Source of the DNA: JAADEM01 sp965371855
GTDB taxonomy: Bacteria; Bacteroidota; Bacteroidia; Bacteroidales; Marinilabiliaceae
Direction: 5' to 3'
Length of the DNA: 61,346 nucleotides
NCBI GenBank assembly: GCA_965371855.1
Contig: CBDUZZ010000022.1
Location: 1-61,346 of the forward strand
Positions 9,687 to 19,400 of the stretch are shown here, one piece after another; the stretch's first letter is position 1; each line of letters opens with the position of its first letter. Below the pieces are notes generated by a model that made no database searches, had not been told where the DNA came from, and saw only the letters and a program-made list of their open reading frames with translations. The position numbers and the translations under genes are program-made.

Positions 9687-10223
9687 TTAAGCATAAAAAA
9701 AAGAAAAATTCACTTTCCCATATTTTCGAACTTCAGAAAAACCGGAAACCTGCGAATAATCTTTTTTATCTGAATGTTCGAAAATAAACAAACCTCCTGA
9801 TTTTAAAATACCTGATTTTAATACTTCCTCCGGTAATATTTCAGCTTCTTTAAGATCATACGGAGGATCTGCAAAAACAATGTCGAAAACGGAAGTTGTT
9901 CGTTCAATATACCTGAATGCACAACTTTTAATAATATTTATCTGCTCCGATAGATTTAACTCCTGAACTATTTTTGTTATGTATTTATAGTGCTTATAAT
10001 CTTTCTCTATTGCTATAATCTTAGCACAGCCACGCGAAGCAAATTCATAAGAAATACTGCCTGTACCGCTGAAAAGATCAAGTACCTCAACAGAATCAAA
10101 ATCAATTATATTATTCAGCACATTAAAAAGATTCTCTTTAGCAAAGTCAGTAGTTGGCCGTGCTTTAAAATTACGCGGTGGGGTAAATCGTCTTCCCTTT
10201 AACATGCCACTTACTATACGCAT
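9687..10223 (-). CDS. rsmD: 16S rRNA (guanine(966)-N(2))-methyltransferase RsmD
   Basis: A 178-residue Rossmann-fold methyltransferase. MRIVSGMLKGRRF at the N-terminus and the SAM-binding motif LDLFSGTGSISYE at about residues 47-60 are typical of RsmD, as is the N-methyltransferase motif ADPPYD at about residue 117. It modifies G966 of 16S rRNA. Its start overlaps the end of the DUF3822 gene by 10 bases, so they are translationally coupled. Confidence 0.92.
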   Translation of the reverse strand: MRIVSGMLKGRRFTPPRNFKARPTTDFAKENLFNVLNNIIDFDSVEVLDLFSGTGSISYEFASRGCAKIIAIEKDYKHYKYITKIVQELNLSEQINIIKSCAFRYIERTTSVFDIVFADPPYDLKEAEILPEEVLKSGILKSGGLFIFEHSDKKDYSQVSGFSEVRKYGKVNFSFFYA

Positions 10224-11059
10224 AATGGTAAACTGAAAAGATTGTAAAACTCCTCCATTTTAACAGCCTTAAAATTAGAACTGAAGTCAAAATGTTGTGG
10301 AGGTTGTATTATACTTACAGAGTTCAAGTATTTGCTAAGTATCGAAAAACATGAATTTCGTATTGATAAAATACCGCTAATGATTACTTTAAGATGTTTC
10401 TGATCGAGATTTAGTTGTTTAACACTATTCAAAGCAAAATATGCAAATTCAGCAGGATTATTGTATTTGAATGAATTACAAAATAACAGATTATATTTTT
10501 TTAATACTACGATGTCAAAAATATCTTTCTGAATATTTATATACATAACAGGTTCAGAACCAATAACACCTGTAAGAAGATTTGCTTCAATCTGAGGAGT
10601 AAATTGTTGAAAAAATATCACGTCAGAATATTGATTTTTTACCAGATAATAGAGAAAATCGGGAATCGCAAAAACATTCCAGACATCAGCAAGTTTTATT
10701 TTCTGGCTTTCTATTTTGTAATGATCGTCTTGTATACGTGATGTAAACAGTAAAGTCTGCTTTGTTTCTTCATAGTTGTACAACGATCCGGGAACGATAG
10801 TGGCATTCATTGTATTAAACAGAAAATAAACTCTCTTATAATCATAGTTTAATACCGGATCTGTAATTAATATCTCCTGAGCCCTGACAAAGTTTTTATC
10901 TTCTTTTTCAAAACTTATATATTTAAAAAGAATATAAATATTCCTGACAGGGTCTAACACAGAAAAAGAAAGTCCATTCAGGGAAGCCTGAATGGACAAA
11001 AAATAAGAAGTTGTAATATTTTTATCGAATGAATCGTCAATTACATCTATATTTGACAT
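10214..11059 (-). CDS. DUF3822 family protein
   Basis: A 281-residue protein matching the DUF3822 family, which in Bacteroidota is typically encoded just upstream of rsmD, as here. The family has an actin/ASKHA-like overall pattern, but its function is unknown. Its 3' end overlaps rsmD by 10 bases, and it follows the secreted 11071-11700 gene by 11 bases, forming a three-gene operon. Confidence 0.75.
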   Translation of the reverse strand: MSNIDVIDDSFDKNITTSYFLSIQASLNGLSFSVLDPVRNIYILFKYISFEKEDKNFVRAQEILITDPVLNYDYKRVYFLFNTMNATIVPGSLYNYEETKQTLLFTSRIQDDHYKIESQKIKLADVWNVFAIPDFLYYLVKNQYSDVIFFQQFTPQIEANLLTGVIGSEPVMYINIQKDIFDIVVLKKYNLLFCNSFKYNNPAEFAYFALNSVKQLNLDQKHLKVIISGILSIRNSCFSILSKYLNSVSIIQPPQHFDFSSNFKAVKMEEFYNLFSLPLCV

Positions 11060-11070
11060 AAATAAGATAC

Positions 11071-11700
11071 TTACTCCCAGTTACCGGCATTGTTATTAGC
11101 AGCTTCTAATGAACCAACCTTCAAACCAGGGTATTTTTCAAACTTCTCAGCTATAACATTTAAGTTTGTTACTTCCTGCTTATCAAGTCCTATAAGAAAT
11201 ACACGATTAGGTGTTTTAGCTTCAAAAACTCGAACCTTAACTCCTGAGCCTGTAATTACGACACCTGCACCCATTTCAAACTTAACACCATCAGAATACG
11301 GCACAAAAGGTAATGAATCGACAGGATAATTCGCTTTAAATAATGAATCTCCGGCAGAAATTCTAATAGTATCCCTACTAATAATACCTAAAGCCAAAGC
11401 TTTGGTTTCTGTTATACCCGCTTCAATCATGCTGTCAGTTAAACTTCCAACCTTTTTAACCAGTGGTAAAGAATCGCTTTTAAGAAAATTTACAAGAGTA
11501 TCAAAACTACCGGTATATTTTTTATACACCGACTTGTACGCAACCTGAACATCTCTAATTTCTTCAAGCCGTTGTATAACTGCTTCTTTTCTTTTATTGT
11601 GTTGTTTTTGAAACTGTATGGGTTGCATAATACTGTCATAACAAAGATAACCCAAGAACAAAATTGCAATTGTAAGAAGAATCTGGAAAACTGTTTTCAT
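11071..11700 (-). CDS. exported hypothetical protein, single N-terminal membrane anchor
   Basis: I place the start at the ATG at 11700, which gives MKTVFQILLTIAILFLGYLCYDSI, a clear membrane anchor. An upstream ATG at 11754 would add an AT-rich, unlikely extension. The rest (about 185 residues) has a coiled segment (KRKEAVIQRLEEIRDVQVAYKS) and no recognised domain. It is the first gene of the DUF3822-rsmD operon. Confidence 0.65.
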   Translation of the reverse strand: MKTVFQILLTIAILFLGYLCYDSIMQPIQFQKQHNKRKEAVIQRLEEIRDVQVAYKSVYKKYTGSFDTLVNFLKSDSLPLVKKVGSLTDSMIEAGITETKALALGIISRDTIRISAGDSLFKANYPVDSLPFVPYSDGVKFEMGAGVVITGSGVKVRVFEAKTPNRVFLIGLDKQEVTNLNVIAEKFEKYPGLKVGSLEAANNNAGNWE

Positions 11701-11790
11701 TATTTTAGTATTTTTATATTTTAAAAGATTGTACAAATTTAAAAAAAAAATCATATTATGTTTTTTTTATACGGAATAAATAATAAATAA

Positions 11791-13215
11791 ATGCTAAAAA
11801 AACATATTGAGGAAAAAATATCGGCTTATTTTGAACATGATTTTACTCCCTCACAACAAAACCTTCTTAATGGTCTGTCAGGTTTCTTAATGAGTGACAA
11901 CAGTGATATGGTGTTACTAATAAAAGGTTTTGCAGGTACCGGAAAAACTTCCATAATGAAGGCTTTTGTAGCTGTGCTTATGGAGTTTTCAATACCTGTA
12001 AGGTTAATGGCACCAACTGGGAGGGCGGCAAAAGTATTAAGTGGGTATGTTGGAATACCGGCTTATACAATTCACCGAATAATTTATCGTCAAAAACAGG
12101 CTGCGTCAATAAGTGGCAGCTTTGAACTTAACTATAACAAACTTAAAAATTGTATTTTCATTGTTGATGAAGCTTCAATGATAGCCAATTTCTCACGTGA
12201 AAACACAATATTTGGTAGCGGCAGCCTTCTTAATGACCTTTTGCAATTTGTTTTTAGCACTAATAACCACTCGAAACTGATAATTATTGGTGATTCAGCC
12301 CAGCTCCCACCCGTAGGTCTTGAAAATAGCCCGGCCCTTGACCGTTATGAACTTGAATCACTCGGCCTGGATGTAAAGGAGTATACTCTTACCGATGTTG
12401 TAAGACAAGAAGCAGACAGTGGAATACTCCAAAATGCAACTTTATTAAGGCAAAAACTCGAACATGATGATTTTAATAATAATTATCCTTCCATTAGCAT
12501 CAACAGTTTTTCAGATGTAAAACGTATATCAGGAGGAGATTTAATTGAAGAACTATCATATTGTCAGGATAAATACGGGATTGAGGATACAATTGTTATT
12601 TGCCGGTCAAACAAAAAAGCCAATTTATATAACAAGGGGGTTCGTAATTCTATTCTTTTCAGGGAGGAAAAGATAACACGTGGTGACCTGCTTATGATAG
12701 TTAAAAACAACTATTACTGGCTAAAAGAAAACAAAGACATTGAATTCATTGCCAATGGAGATATAGCCGAAGTTATTCGTATTAGAGGCTATGAAGAACT
12801 GTACGGAAAACAGTTTGCAAATGTCTCGTTAAGATTAATTGATTACGGAGAAATAGAAATTGATGCAAAAATATTACTTGACTCTCTTGACTCTGAATCT
12901 GTCGGGATGCCTAAAGCCGAACAGGAAGCTTTTTATAATACAGTACTCGAAGATTACCAGAATCTGCCAACAGCTAAGAAACGCTATGATGCATTGAGGG
13001 AAAACCCTTTTTTTAATGCATTACAGGTGAAATTTGCATATGCAATAACAACCCATAAAGCTCAGGGCGGACAGTGGAAAGCTGTTTTTATTGATCAGGG
13101 ATTTATTCCGGAGGATCAGATTGACCGGTCATATATCAGATGGCTTTATACTGCTATCACAAGAGCTACAGAGAAGTTATATTTGGTTAATTTTAAAGAT
13201 GAGTTTTTTGAGTAA
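11791..13215 (+). CDS. RecD-like superfamily 1 ATP-dependent helicase
   Basis: A 474-residue helicase. Walker A is GFAGTGKT at residues 46-53, Walker B is FIVDEASMI near residue 125, motif III-like is IIIGDSAQLPPV, and the C-terminal UvrD_C_2 part has YAITTHKAQGGQW and YTAITRA. This is the short RecD2/PIF1-like form common in Bacteroidota, with no RecBC partner nearby. A role in DNA repair or replication-fork processing is expected. Confidence 0.85.
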   Translation: MLKKHIEEKISAYFEHDFTPSQQNLLNGLSGFLMSDNSDMVLLIKGFAGTGKTSIMKAFVAVLMEFSIPVRLMAPTGRAAKVLSGYVGIPAYTIHRIIYRQKQAASISGSFELNYNKLKNCIFIVDEASMIANFSRENTIFGSGSLLNDLLQFVFSTNNHSKLIIIGDSAQLPPVGLENSPALDRYELESLGLDVKEYTLTDVVRQEADSGILQNATLLRQKLEHDDFNNNYPSISINSFSDVKRISGGDLIEELSYCQDKYGIEDTIVICRSNKKANLYNKGVRNSILFREEKITRGDLLMIVKNNYYWLKENKDIEFIANGDIAEVIRIRGYEELYGKQFANVSLRLIDYGEIEIDAKILLDSLDSESVGMPKAEQEAFYNTVLEDYQNLPTAKKRYDALRENPFFNALQVKFAYAITTHKAQGGQWKAVFIDQGFIPEDQIDRSYIRWLYTAITRATEKLYLVNFKDEFFE

Positions 13216-13250
13216 GCTGATAATTTCACATCCATCAACACATTAACGCA

Positions 13251-14129
13251 TCACTTTCGTTCTGTTATTGTTAGCAAATATTGCCCATATTCATTTTTTC
13301 TCATTGGTTCAGCCAGAGCAAGCAGTTGTTGTCTATCTATATATCCACGTTGATAAGCTATTTCCTCGATACAAGCGACTTTCAGTCCTTGCCGGTTCTC
13401 TATTGTAGATATATAATTTGAGGCCTGCAACAAACTATCGTGAGTTCCGGTATCAAGCCAGGCCATACCCCTGCCAAGAACTTTTAATGACAAGCGGTTT
13501 TCATTCAGGTACAACCGGTTGAGATCAGTAATCTCAAGTTCACCACGTTTACTTGGTTTCAATGATTTTGCTTTTGCAACCACATCGTTACTGTAAAAAT
13601 ACAAACCTGTAACTGCATGGTTGGATTTAGGATGCAAGGGTTTCTCCTCAATACTTATTACTTTACCGGCTTCATCAAAATCAGCAACTCCGTATCGTTC
13701 AGGATCACTAACGTAATAACCGAATACTACAGCACCATCCTTGCTTTTACCGGCATCTGACAGTACCTTTGAAAATTCATATCCATAAAAAATATTATCG
13801 CCCAGAATTAAAGCAACAGAATCATCACCTATAAAATCTTCACCTATGATAAAAGCCTGAGCCAACCCATCAGGTGATGGCTGCACGGCATAGCTAATTC
13901 GCACACCGATACTACTGCCGTCTCCCAAAAGATTCTCATACAGATGTATATCCTCAGGAGTGCTTATTAATAATATATCTCTGATTCCGGCTAACATAAG
14001 AACCGACAATGGATAATATATCATCGGTTTATCATAAACAGGAAGAATCTGTTTAGATATTGATTTTGTTACCGGATAAAGTCTCGTACCGGCTCCTCCT
14101 GCTAATATTATACCTTTTCGTTTTCCCAT
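13251..14129 (-). CDS. rfbA: glucose-1-phosphate thymidylyltransferase
   Basis: A 292-residue nucleotidyltransferase that makes dTDP-glucose from glucose-1-phosphate and dTTP, the first step towards dTDP-rhamnose and related sugars. The signature GGAGTRLYPVTK is at residues 11-22, with the downstream KPMIYYPLS and ILGDNIFYG segments typical of RmlA. Length is normal. No rfbB, rfbC or rfbD lies in the window, so the rest of the pathway must be elsewhere. It is in line with the UDP-xylose synthase and ugd genes. Confidence 0.93.
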   Translation of the reverse strand: MGKRKGIILAGGAGTRLYPVTKSISKQILPVYDKPMIYYPLSVLMLAGIRDILLISTPEDIHLYENLLGDGSSIGVRISYAVQPSPDGLAQAFIIGEDFIGDDSVALILGDNIFYGYEFSKVLSDAGKSKDGAVVFGYYVSDPERYGVADFDEAGKVISIEEKPLHPKSNHAVTGLYFYSNDVVAKAKSLKPSKRGELEITDLNRLYLNENRLSLKVLGRGMAWLDTGTHDSLLQASNYISTIENRQGLKVACIEEIAYQRGYIDRQQLLALAEPMRKNEYGQYLLTITERK

Positions 14130-14189
14130 TTTTATCTTTTATCAGTTAATTGTTTTAAAAACAATGATACAATGATGTAATGCTACAAT

Positions 14190-15137
14190 TTAAAATCCTT
14201 TTGTTAGCAATTCATCAAAATAATCAATAGTCTTTTTTAAACCATCAGCAAGTTGAATTTTCGGCTGCCAATTATCCAATTCCTTTTTGGCAAGTGAGAT
14301 ATCCGGTTGTCGTTGCGTTGGGTCATCGGCAGGCAACGGTAAATATACTAATTTCGATTTTGAGTTTGTAATACGTAACACTTCATGTGCCAGCTCCAAC
14401 ATAGTAAACTCATTTGGATTACCAATATTTACCGGCCCATAAAAATCATCTCTTGAATTCATCATACGTATAGCACCTTCTACAAGATCGTCAACATACT
14501 GAAAACTACGTGTCTGTTTTCCATTGCCAAAAATCGTTATATCCTCGCCATTCAATGCCTGAACAATAAAATTAGAAACAACCCTGCCATCCTGAGGGTG
14601 CATCCGGGGACCATAAGTATTAAATATCCGTATAACTTTTATATTAACTTCATTCTGTCTGTTATAATTAAAAAACAGACTCTCGGCACATCTCTTCCCT
14701 TCATCATAACAAGAGCGAATACCAATAGGATTAACATGCCCCCAATAATCTTCCACCTGGGGATGTATTAAAGGGTCTCCATAAACCTCCGATGTAGATG
14801 CCTGCAAAATCTTTGCCTTTATCCGTTTTGCCAGTCCAAGCATATTAATGGCACCCATCACCGATGTTTTAATCGTCTTTATAGGATTATACTGATAATG
14901 AATAGGAGATGCGGGACAAGCCAGATTATATATCTCATCAACTTCAATAAAATAGGGATGTGTAACATCATGCCTGATGACTTCAAAATATGGATTATCC
15001 ATCAGATGAACAATATTCCTTTTGCTTCCGGTGAAGTAATTATCAAGGCAAACCACCTCATTTCCTTCATTCAACAAACGCTCACATAAATGTGATCCTA
15101 TAAATCCTGCCCCACCAGTTACTAATATTCGTTTCAT
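14190..15137 (-). CDS. UDP-glucuronate decarboxylase (UDP-xylose synthase)
   Basis: A 315-residue extended short-chain dehydrogenase. The NAD-binding motif GGAGFIGS is at residues 8-15, the catalytic Tyr144 and Lys148 lie in SCYDEGK, and the conserved LACPASPIHYQYNP and STSEVYGDP segments are diagnostic of UXS enzymes. It converts UDP-glucuronate to UDP-xylose. The upstream gene, ugd, supplies the UDP-glucuronate, so the two genes form a short pathway. Confidence 0.9.
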   Translation of the reverse strand: MKRILVTGGAGFIGSHLCERLLNEGNEVVCLDNYFTGSKRNIVHLMDNPYFEVIRHDVTHPYFIEVDEIYNLACPASPIHYQYNPIKTIKTSVMGAINMLGLAKRIKAKILQASTSEVYGDPLIHPQVEDYWGHVNPIGIRSCYDEGKRCAESLFFNYNRQNEVNIKVIRIFNTYGPRMHPQDGRVVSNFIVQALNGEDITIFGNGKQTRSFQYVDDLVEGAIRMMNSRDDFYGPVNIGNPNEFTMLELAHEVLRITNSKSKLVYLPLPADDPTQRQPDISLAKKELDNWQPKIQLADGLKKTIDYFDELLTKGF

Positions 15138-15176
15138 TCAGTTTAGTTTGTTAACATTTAGCTCCTTATCATTTAC

Positions 15177-15208
15177 AATTCGTAATTCGTAATTCGTAAT
15201 TCGTAATT
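15177..15208. repeat. 7-bp tandem repeat (AATTCGT) about 4.5 times
   Basis: The spacer between ugd and the UDP-xylose synthase gene holds four to five exact copies of AATTCGT. It belongs to the general pattern of word-like short tandem repeats in the spacers of this genome. Confidence 0.8.
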
Positions 15209-15215
15209 ATTTCAC

Positions 15216-16541
15216 TCATTGAACAGTGGAACGCCCTATAGAGTAATAAGTGAACCCATAATCAGCCATCTCCTCTGTGTCATATATATTACGGCCATCA
15301 AGAATAACCTTATTCTTCATCAGTTTTTCCATAACTCCAAGGTTTGGAATTCTAAATTCCGGCCATTCGGTTACAAGAAGCAAAGCATCAGCATCAATCA
15401 GCACATCGTAAGGGTCTTTACCGAATTCTATAGAATCACCTAATACTTTTTTTGCTTCATCCATAGCAACCGGATCGTATGCTTTTACTTTTGCACCGGC
15501 TTTTATCAGATGTTCTATAATAACCAAAGAAGGTGCCTCACGCATATCATCAGTTTTAGGTTTGAATGATAGTCCCCACATAGCAAAACTTTTCCCTTCC
15601 AGATTAGAACCAAAATGCTGCTTGATCTTGGCATACATAACAGATTTCTGATCATGATTAATAGCTTCAACAGCTTTCAGCAACCGTAATGAGTAGTTGT
15701 AATCATCAGCCGTTTTAATAATGGCTTTTACATCTTTCGGAAAACATGACCCTCCATAACCAATTCCCGGGTATATAAATTTATTTCCAATACGCGAATC
15801 GGAGCCGATACCTTTACGAACCATTGATATATCAGCACCTACAATCTCACAAAGGTTAGCCATATCATTCATAAAACTAATCTTTGTAGCCAGCATTGCA
15901 TTTGCGGCATATTTGGTTAATTCAGCAGAAGGAATATCCATAAACAGAATGGGATGGCCATTTAAAAGAAACGGTTTATACAATTTTTCGATCATTTTAA
16001 TAGCCTTATCTGATTCAATTCCCACAACGATACGATCAGGTTTAAGGAAATCATCAATTGCATTACCCTCTTTCAAAAACTCAGGATTTGAAGCTACATC
16101 AAAATCAATTTTCACTCCTCTTTTTTCCAATTCATCCTGAATTGCAGCTTTAACCTTCGTTGCAGTACCAATAGGTACAGTACTTTTTGTAACAACAACA
16201 AGGTAGTGATTCATGTGTTTACCAATCTGTCTTGCTACTTCAAGCACATGACTAAGATCGGCACTTCCGTCTTCGTCAGAAGGTGTTCCAACAGCAATAA
16301 ATACAACCTCTGACTGGTCAATACTATCTTTAAGACTGGTAGAGAAATGTAACCTGCCCTTCTCCACATTGTTTTTCAGCATAACCTCAAGGCCGGGTTC
16401 ATAAATGGGAATTATACCCTTTCTCAGGTTTTCTATTTTCTTTTCATCTATATCTAAACAAGTAACATTAACACCGGTATCTGAAAAACATGTTCCTGTT
16501 ACCAATCCAACATATCCTGTACCAACAATAGCAATTTTCAT
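15216..16541 (-). CDS. ugd: UDP-glucose 6-dehydrogenase
   Basis: A 441-residue enzyme oxidising UDP-glucose to UDP-glucuronate with NAD. It shows the N-terminal Rossmann motif GTGYVG at residues 7-12, the catalytic Cys266 in GYGGSCFPKD, and the C-terminal UDP-binding domain with LSFKPKTDDMREAPS. Length is typical. It is first in a minus-strand run with the UDP-xylose synthase gene and rfbA. Confidence 0.95.
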   Translation of the reverse strand: MKIAIVGTGYVGLVTGTCFSDTGVNVTCLDIDEKKIENLRKGIIPIYEPGLEVMLKNNVEKGRLHFSTSLKDSIDQSEVVFIAVGTPSDEDGSADLSHVLEVARQIGKHMNHYLVVVTKSTVPIGTATKVKAAIQDELEKRGVKIDFDVASNPEFLKEGNAIDDFLKPDRIVVGIESDKAIKMIEKLYKPFLLNGHPILFMDIPSAELTKYAANAMLATKISFMNDMANLCEIVGADISMVRKGIGSDSRIGNKFIYPGIGYGGSCFPKDVKAIIKTADDYNYSLRLLKAVEAINHDQKSVMYAKIKQHFGSNLEGKSFAMWGLSFKPKTDDMREAPSLVIIEHLIKAGAKVKAYDPVAMDEAKKVLGDSIEFGKDPYDVLIDADALLLVTEWPEFRIPNLGVMEKLMKNKVILDGRNIYDTEEMADYGFTYYSIGRSTVQ

Positions 16542-16927
16542 TTTTATAGTTTTTTATTAATGTCTTACAATAAGTATTTATTTAACAAACCAAAAATACA
16601 ATAATTAATTACTCAAGTTATTTATTTCAATAATTTCTTTTTCTAAAATCATCATATTTGATAAAACAACAGTCATTTGAAGCAAAAGCATAGGGGATTA
16701 GGTATGAAAATAAATTAAACAACATGAAATATCCGGGATAGTTTGAGGAGTTGATAATTTGAGTAATTGAGGAACCAAATCCTCAGCTCCTCAATTACTC
16801 TTTCCTCAATATGACATATAGCCCATTAATTGTTAATGAAAACTAAATATGCCCGAAAACAGTATAAATCATTCAATAAAGCGTTAAAAAACTGAGTTAT
16901 TATAGTTTATATATGACAAAAAGTTCA
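16542..16927. other. divergent spacer between ugd and rpsA with a 13-bp hairpin
   Basis: No gene is seen. At 16761-16773 and 16788-16800 a perfect 13-bp inverted repeat (GAGTAATTGAGGA and its complement) surrounds a 14-base loop. It lies between two divergent promoters, an odd place for a terminator, and uses the GAGGAATTGAG vocabulary also found at 7.23 and 59.34 kb. Confidence 0.7.
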
Positions 16928-16935
16928 TATTTTTG
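16928..16935 (+). promoter_or_regulatory. rpsA promoter -7 box (TATTTTTG)
   Basis: TATTTTTG fits the Bacteroidota -7 consensus TAnnTTTG, about 60 bases before the rpsA start. This leaves a leader of about 50 bases ending in a GAAAGAGAAA stretch. Confidence 0.55.
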
Positions 16936-16994
16936 CACCGTTTTTTAAATAATATAATGTCTAACTACTAATTTTTAAAAGAAAGAGAAATTAA

Positions 16995-19382
16995 ATGAGT
17001 GAATCAAACGAGAACATTCAGGAGCAGGAAGAGAATGCACCTGAAGTAAAAAACGAAAATGTTCCTGAAACTAAAGAGGTGAAAGAAAAGAAACCTGCTG
17101 AAGTTATTACAGAGGACAAAATTAAAGAAGATGTACCCGAGGTAAAAGAGGTAGAAGAAAAACCGGCTGAAGTGATTACAGAAGAGCAAGCTACCGAAGA
17201 TGTTTCTGAAAAAACTGTAGAAGAACCTGTTAAAACTGTGGCTTCACCATCGGTACCTGATGAAGAATTCGACTGGGACAGCTATGAAAAAGGTGATACA
17301 CTTGATGTATTAGAATCTCAGGCTGAACTGGAAAAACTTTATGACCAGACCTTATCAACAATTTCTGAAAAAGAAGTTATTGATGGTGAAGTTATTGCGT
17401 TAAATAAGCGCGAAGTTGTTATTAACATCGGCTTCAAATCTGATGGTATTATCAGTCGTAACGAATTTCGTTACAATCTCGATCTTAAAGTAGGCGATAA
17501 AGTTGAAGTTTTCGTTGAAAGTCAGGAAGACAAAAAAGGACAATTGATATTATCACACAAAAAAGCAAGAGCTCTTAGATCGTGGGATCGTGTTAACGAG
17601 GCTCTTGATAATAATGAAATTATTAAAGGATACATCAAATGCCGCACCAAAGGGGGTATGATCGTTGATGTATTTGGAATTGAGGCTTTCCTGCCCGGAT
17701 CACAGATAGACGTAAAGCCTATTCGCGATTACGATATGTATGTCGGGAAAACCATGGAATTCAAAGTTGTTAAAATCAATCCTGAATTCAAAAACGTAGT
17801 TGTTTCACATAAAGCTCTTATCGAGGCTGAACTGGAACAGCAGAAGAAAGAGATTATTTCTAAACTTGAAAAAGGACAAGTTCTTGAAGGTACTGTTAAA
17901 AACATTACTTCATACGGCGTATTCATCGACCTTGGTGGCGTTGATGGGCTTATCCACATCACTGACCTGTCATGGGGTCGTGTTTCTCATCCCGAAGAGT
18001 TGGTTGAATTAGATCAGAAGTTAAATGTTGTTATTCTTGACTTTGATAATGAAAAGAAACGTATCGCTCTTGGACTGAAACAACTAACATCTCATCCATG
18101 GGATTCACTTGATGAAAAACTGAAAGTTGGTGATGTTGTTAAAGGTAAAGTGGTTGTTATGGCTGACTATGGTGCTTTTGTTGAAATAGCTCCAGGCGTT
18201 GAAGGCCTTATCCACGTTTCAGAGATGTCATGGTCGCAACATTTAAGAAGTGCTCAGGATTTCCTTAAAGTAACTGACGAAGTTGATGCCATGATTCTGA
18301 CACTTGATCGTGAAGAGCGTAAAATGTCACTTGGCATCAAGCAACTTAAACCAGATCCTTGGGAAAAGATAGAAGAAAAATACAGCGTAGGCACAAAACA
18401 TTCTGCTATTGTTCGTAACTTCACAAATTTCGGTGTATTTGTTGAGATTGAAGAAGGTATTGACGGATTGATACATATTTCCGACCTTTCATGGACTAAA
18501 AAGATCAAACATCCGGCTGAATTTACTTCTATTGGAGATAATACTGATGTTGTTGTTCTTGAAATTGACAAGGAAAACCGTCGTTTAAGCCTTGGACACA
18601 AGCAACTTGAAGAAAATCCATGGGATGTATTCGAAACATTGTTTACAGTTGACTCAATACACGAAGGAACAATAACCGATATATTTGACAAAGGAGGTAC
18701 TATCGCTCTTCAATATGGAGTTGAAGGATTTGCTACTCCACGTCATATGATAAAAGAAGACGGAACCCCTTCTAAAGTTGATGAAAAACTTCAGTTTAAG
18801 GTTATTGAATTCAACAAAGCAGCTAAACGTATAATTCTTTCACACTCAAGAGTTTTTGAGGATGAAAAGAGAGCTGCTGATACTACAGTGAAAAAAGCTG
18901 TTACAAAAAACACCAAAAAAGGTGTGAAAAAGTTGAAAGATAACTTAGAAAAAACTACTTTAGGGGATATAACTGATTTGGCTGCTTTGAAAACAAAAAT
19001 GGAGGCTAGTGAGAAAAAAGCTCCGGTAAAGAAAAAAGCTGCCGCTCCAAAAGCTAAAAAAGTAGAAGAGCCGGTAGCAAAAGCCGAAGAAGTTAAATCA
19101 GGAGAAACAAAAACAGCTGAAGCCAAACCTGCAACTAAAGAGGTAAAGGAAACCACTGAAGTTAAGGAGGAGAAAGCTCCAAAAGCTAAAGCTAAGAAAG
19201 AAACTCCTGAAGTAAAAGAGGAGAAAACTCCAAAAGCTGAAGCCAAGGAAGTAGCTCCTAAAACAAAAAAAGAGAAAGCTCCAAAAGCTAAAGCTAAAGA
19301 AGAAACTCCTGAAGTAAAAGAGGAGAAAGCTCCAAAAGCTGAGGCCAAGGACGATAAAGCTCCGAAAAACGATAAAGAATAG
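16995..19382 (+). CDS. rpsA: 30S ribosomal protein S1 with long charged tails
   Basis: A 795-residue protein with six S1 RNA-binding domains between about residues 115 and 620. The third to fifth are the canonical ones (GVFIDLGGVDGLIHITDLSW, GAFVEIAPGVEGLIHVSEMSW). The N-terminal 100 residues are acidic and repetitive (VPEVKE, KPAEVITE). The C-terminal 155 residues are Lys/Ala/Pro/Glu repeats (KAPKAKAKEETPEVKEE). Standard S1 is near 560 residues, so about 230 are lineage-specific extensions. It binds mRNA on the 30S subunit. Confidence 0.93.
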   Translation: MSESNENIQEQEENAPEVKNENVPETKEVKEKKPAEVITEDKIKEDVPEVKEVEEKPAEVITEEQATEDVSEKTVEEPVKTVASPSVPDEEFDWDSYEKGDTLDVLESQAELEKLYDQTLSTISEKEVIDGEVIALNKREVVINIGFKSDGIISRNEFRYNLDLKVGDKVEVFVESQEDKKGQLILSHKKARALRSWDRVNEALDNNEIIKGYIKCRTKGGMIVDVFGIEAFLPGSQIDVKPIRDYDMYVGKTMEFKVVKINPEFKNVVVSHKALIEAELEQQKKEIISKLEKGQVLEGTVKNITSYGVFIDLGGVDGLIHITDLSWGRVSHPEELVELDQKLNVVILDFDNEKKRIALGLKQLTSHPWDSLDEKLKVGDVVKGKVVVMADYGAFVEIAPGVEGLIHVSEMSWSQHLRSAQDFLKVTDEVDAMILTLDREERKMSLGIKQLKPDPWEKIEEKYSVGTKHSAIVRNFTNFGVFVEIEEGIDGLIHISDLSWTKKIKHPAEFTSIGDNTDVVVLEIDKENRRLSLGHKQLEENPWDVFETLFTVDSIHEGTITDIFDKGGTIALQYGVEGFATPRHMIKEDGTPSKVDEKLQFKVIEFNKAAKRIILSHSRVFEDEKRAADTTVKKAVTKNTKKGVKKLKDNLEKTTLGDITDLAALKTKMEASEKKAPVKKKAAAPKAKKVEEPVAKAEEVKSGETKTAEAKPATKEVKETTEVKEEKAPKAKAKKETPEVKEEKTPKAEAKEVAPKTKKEKAPKAKAKEETPEVKEEKAPKAEAKDDKAPKNDKE

Positions 19383-19400
19383 CAATAAATTTTATTTAAG

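Noticed and set aside
13251..16541. A complete dTDP-rhamnose operon
   Set aside because: Only rfbA is present. The two neighbours are UDP-xylose synthase and ugd by their motifs, not rfbB or rfbD.
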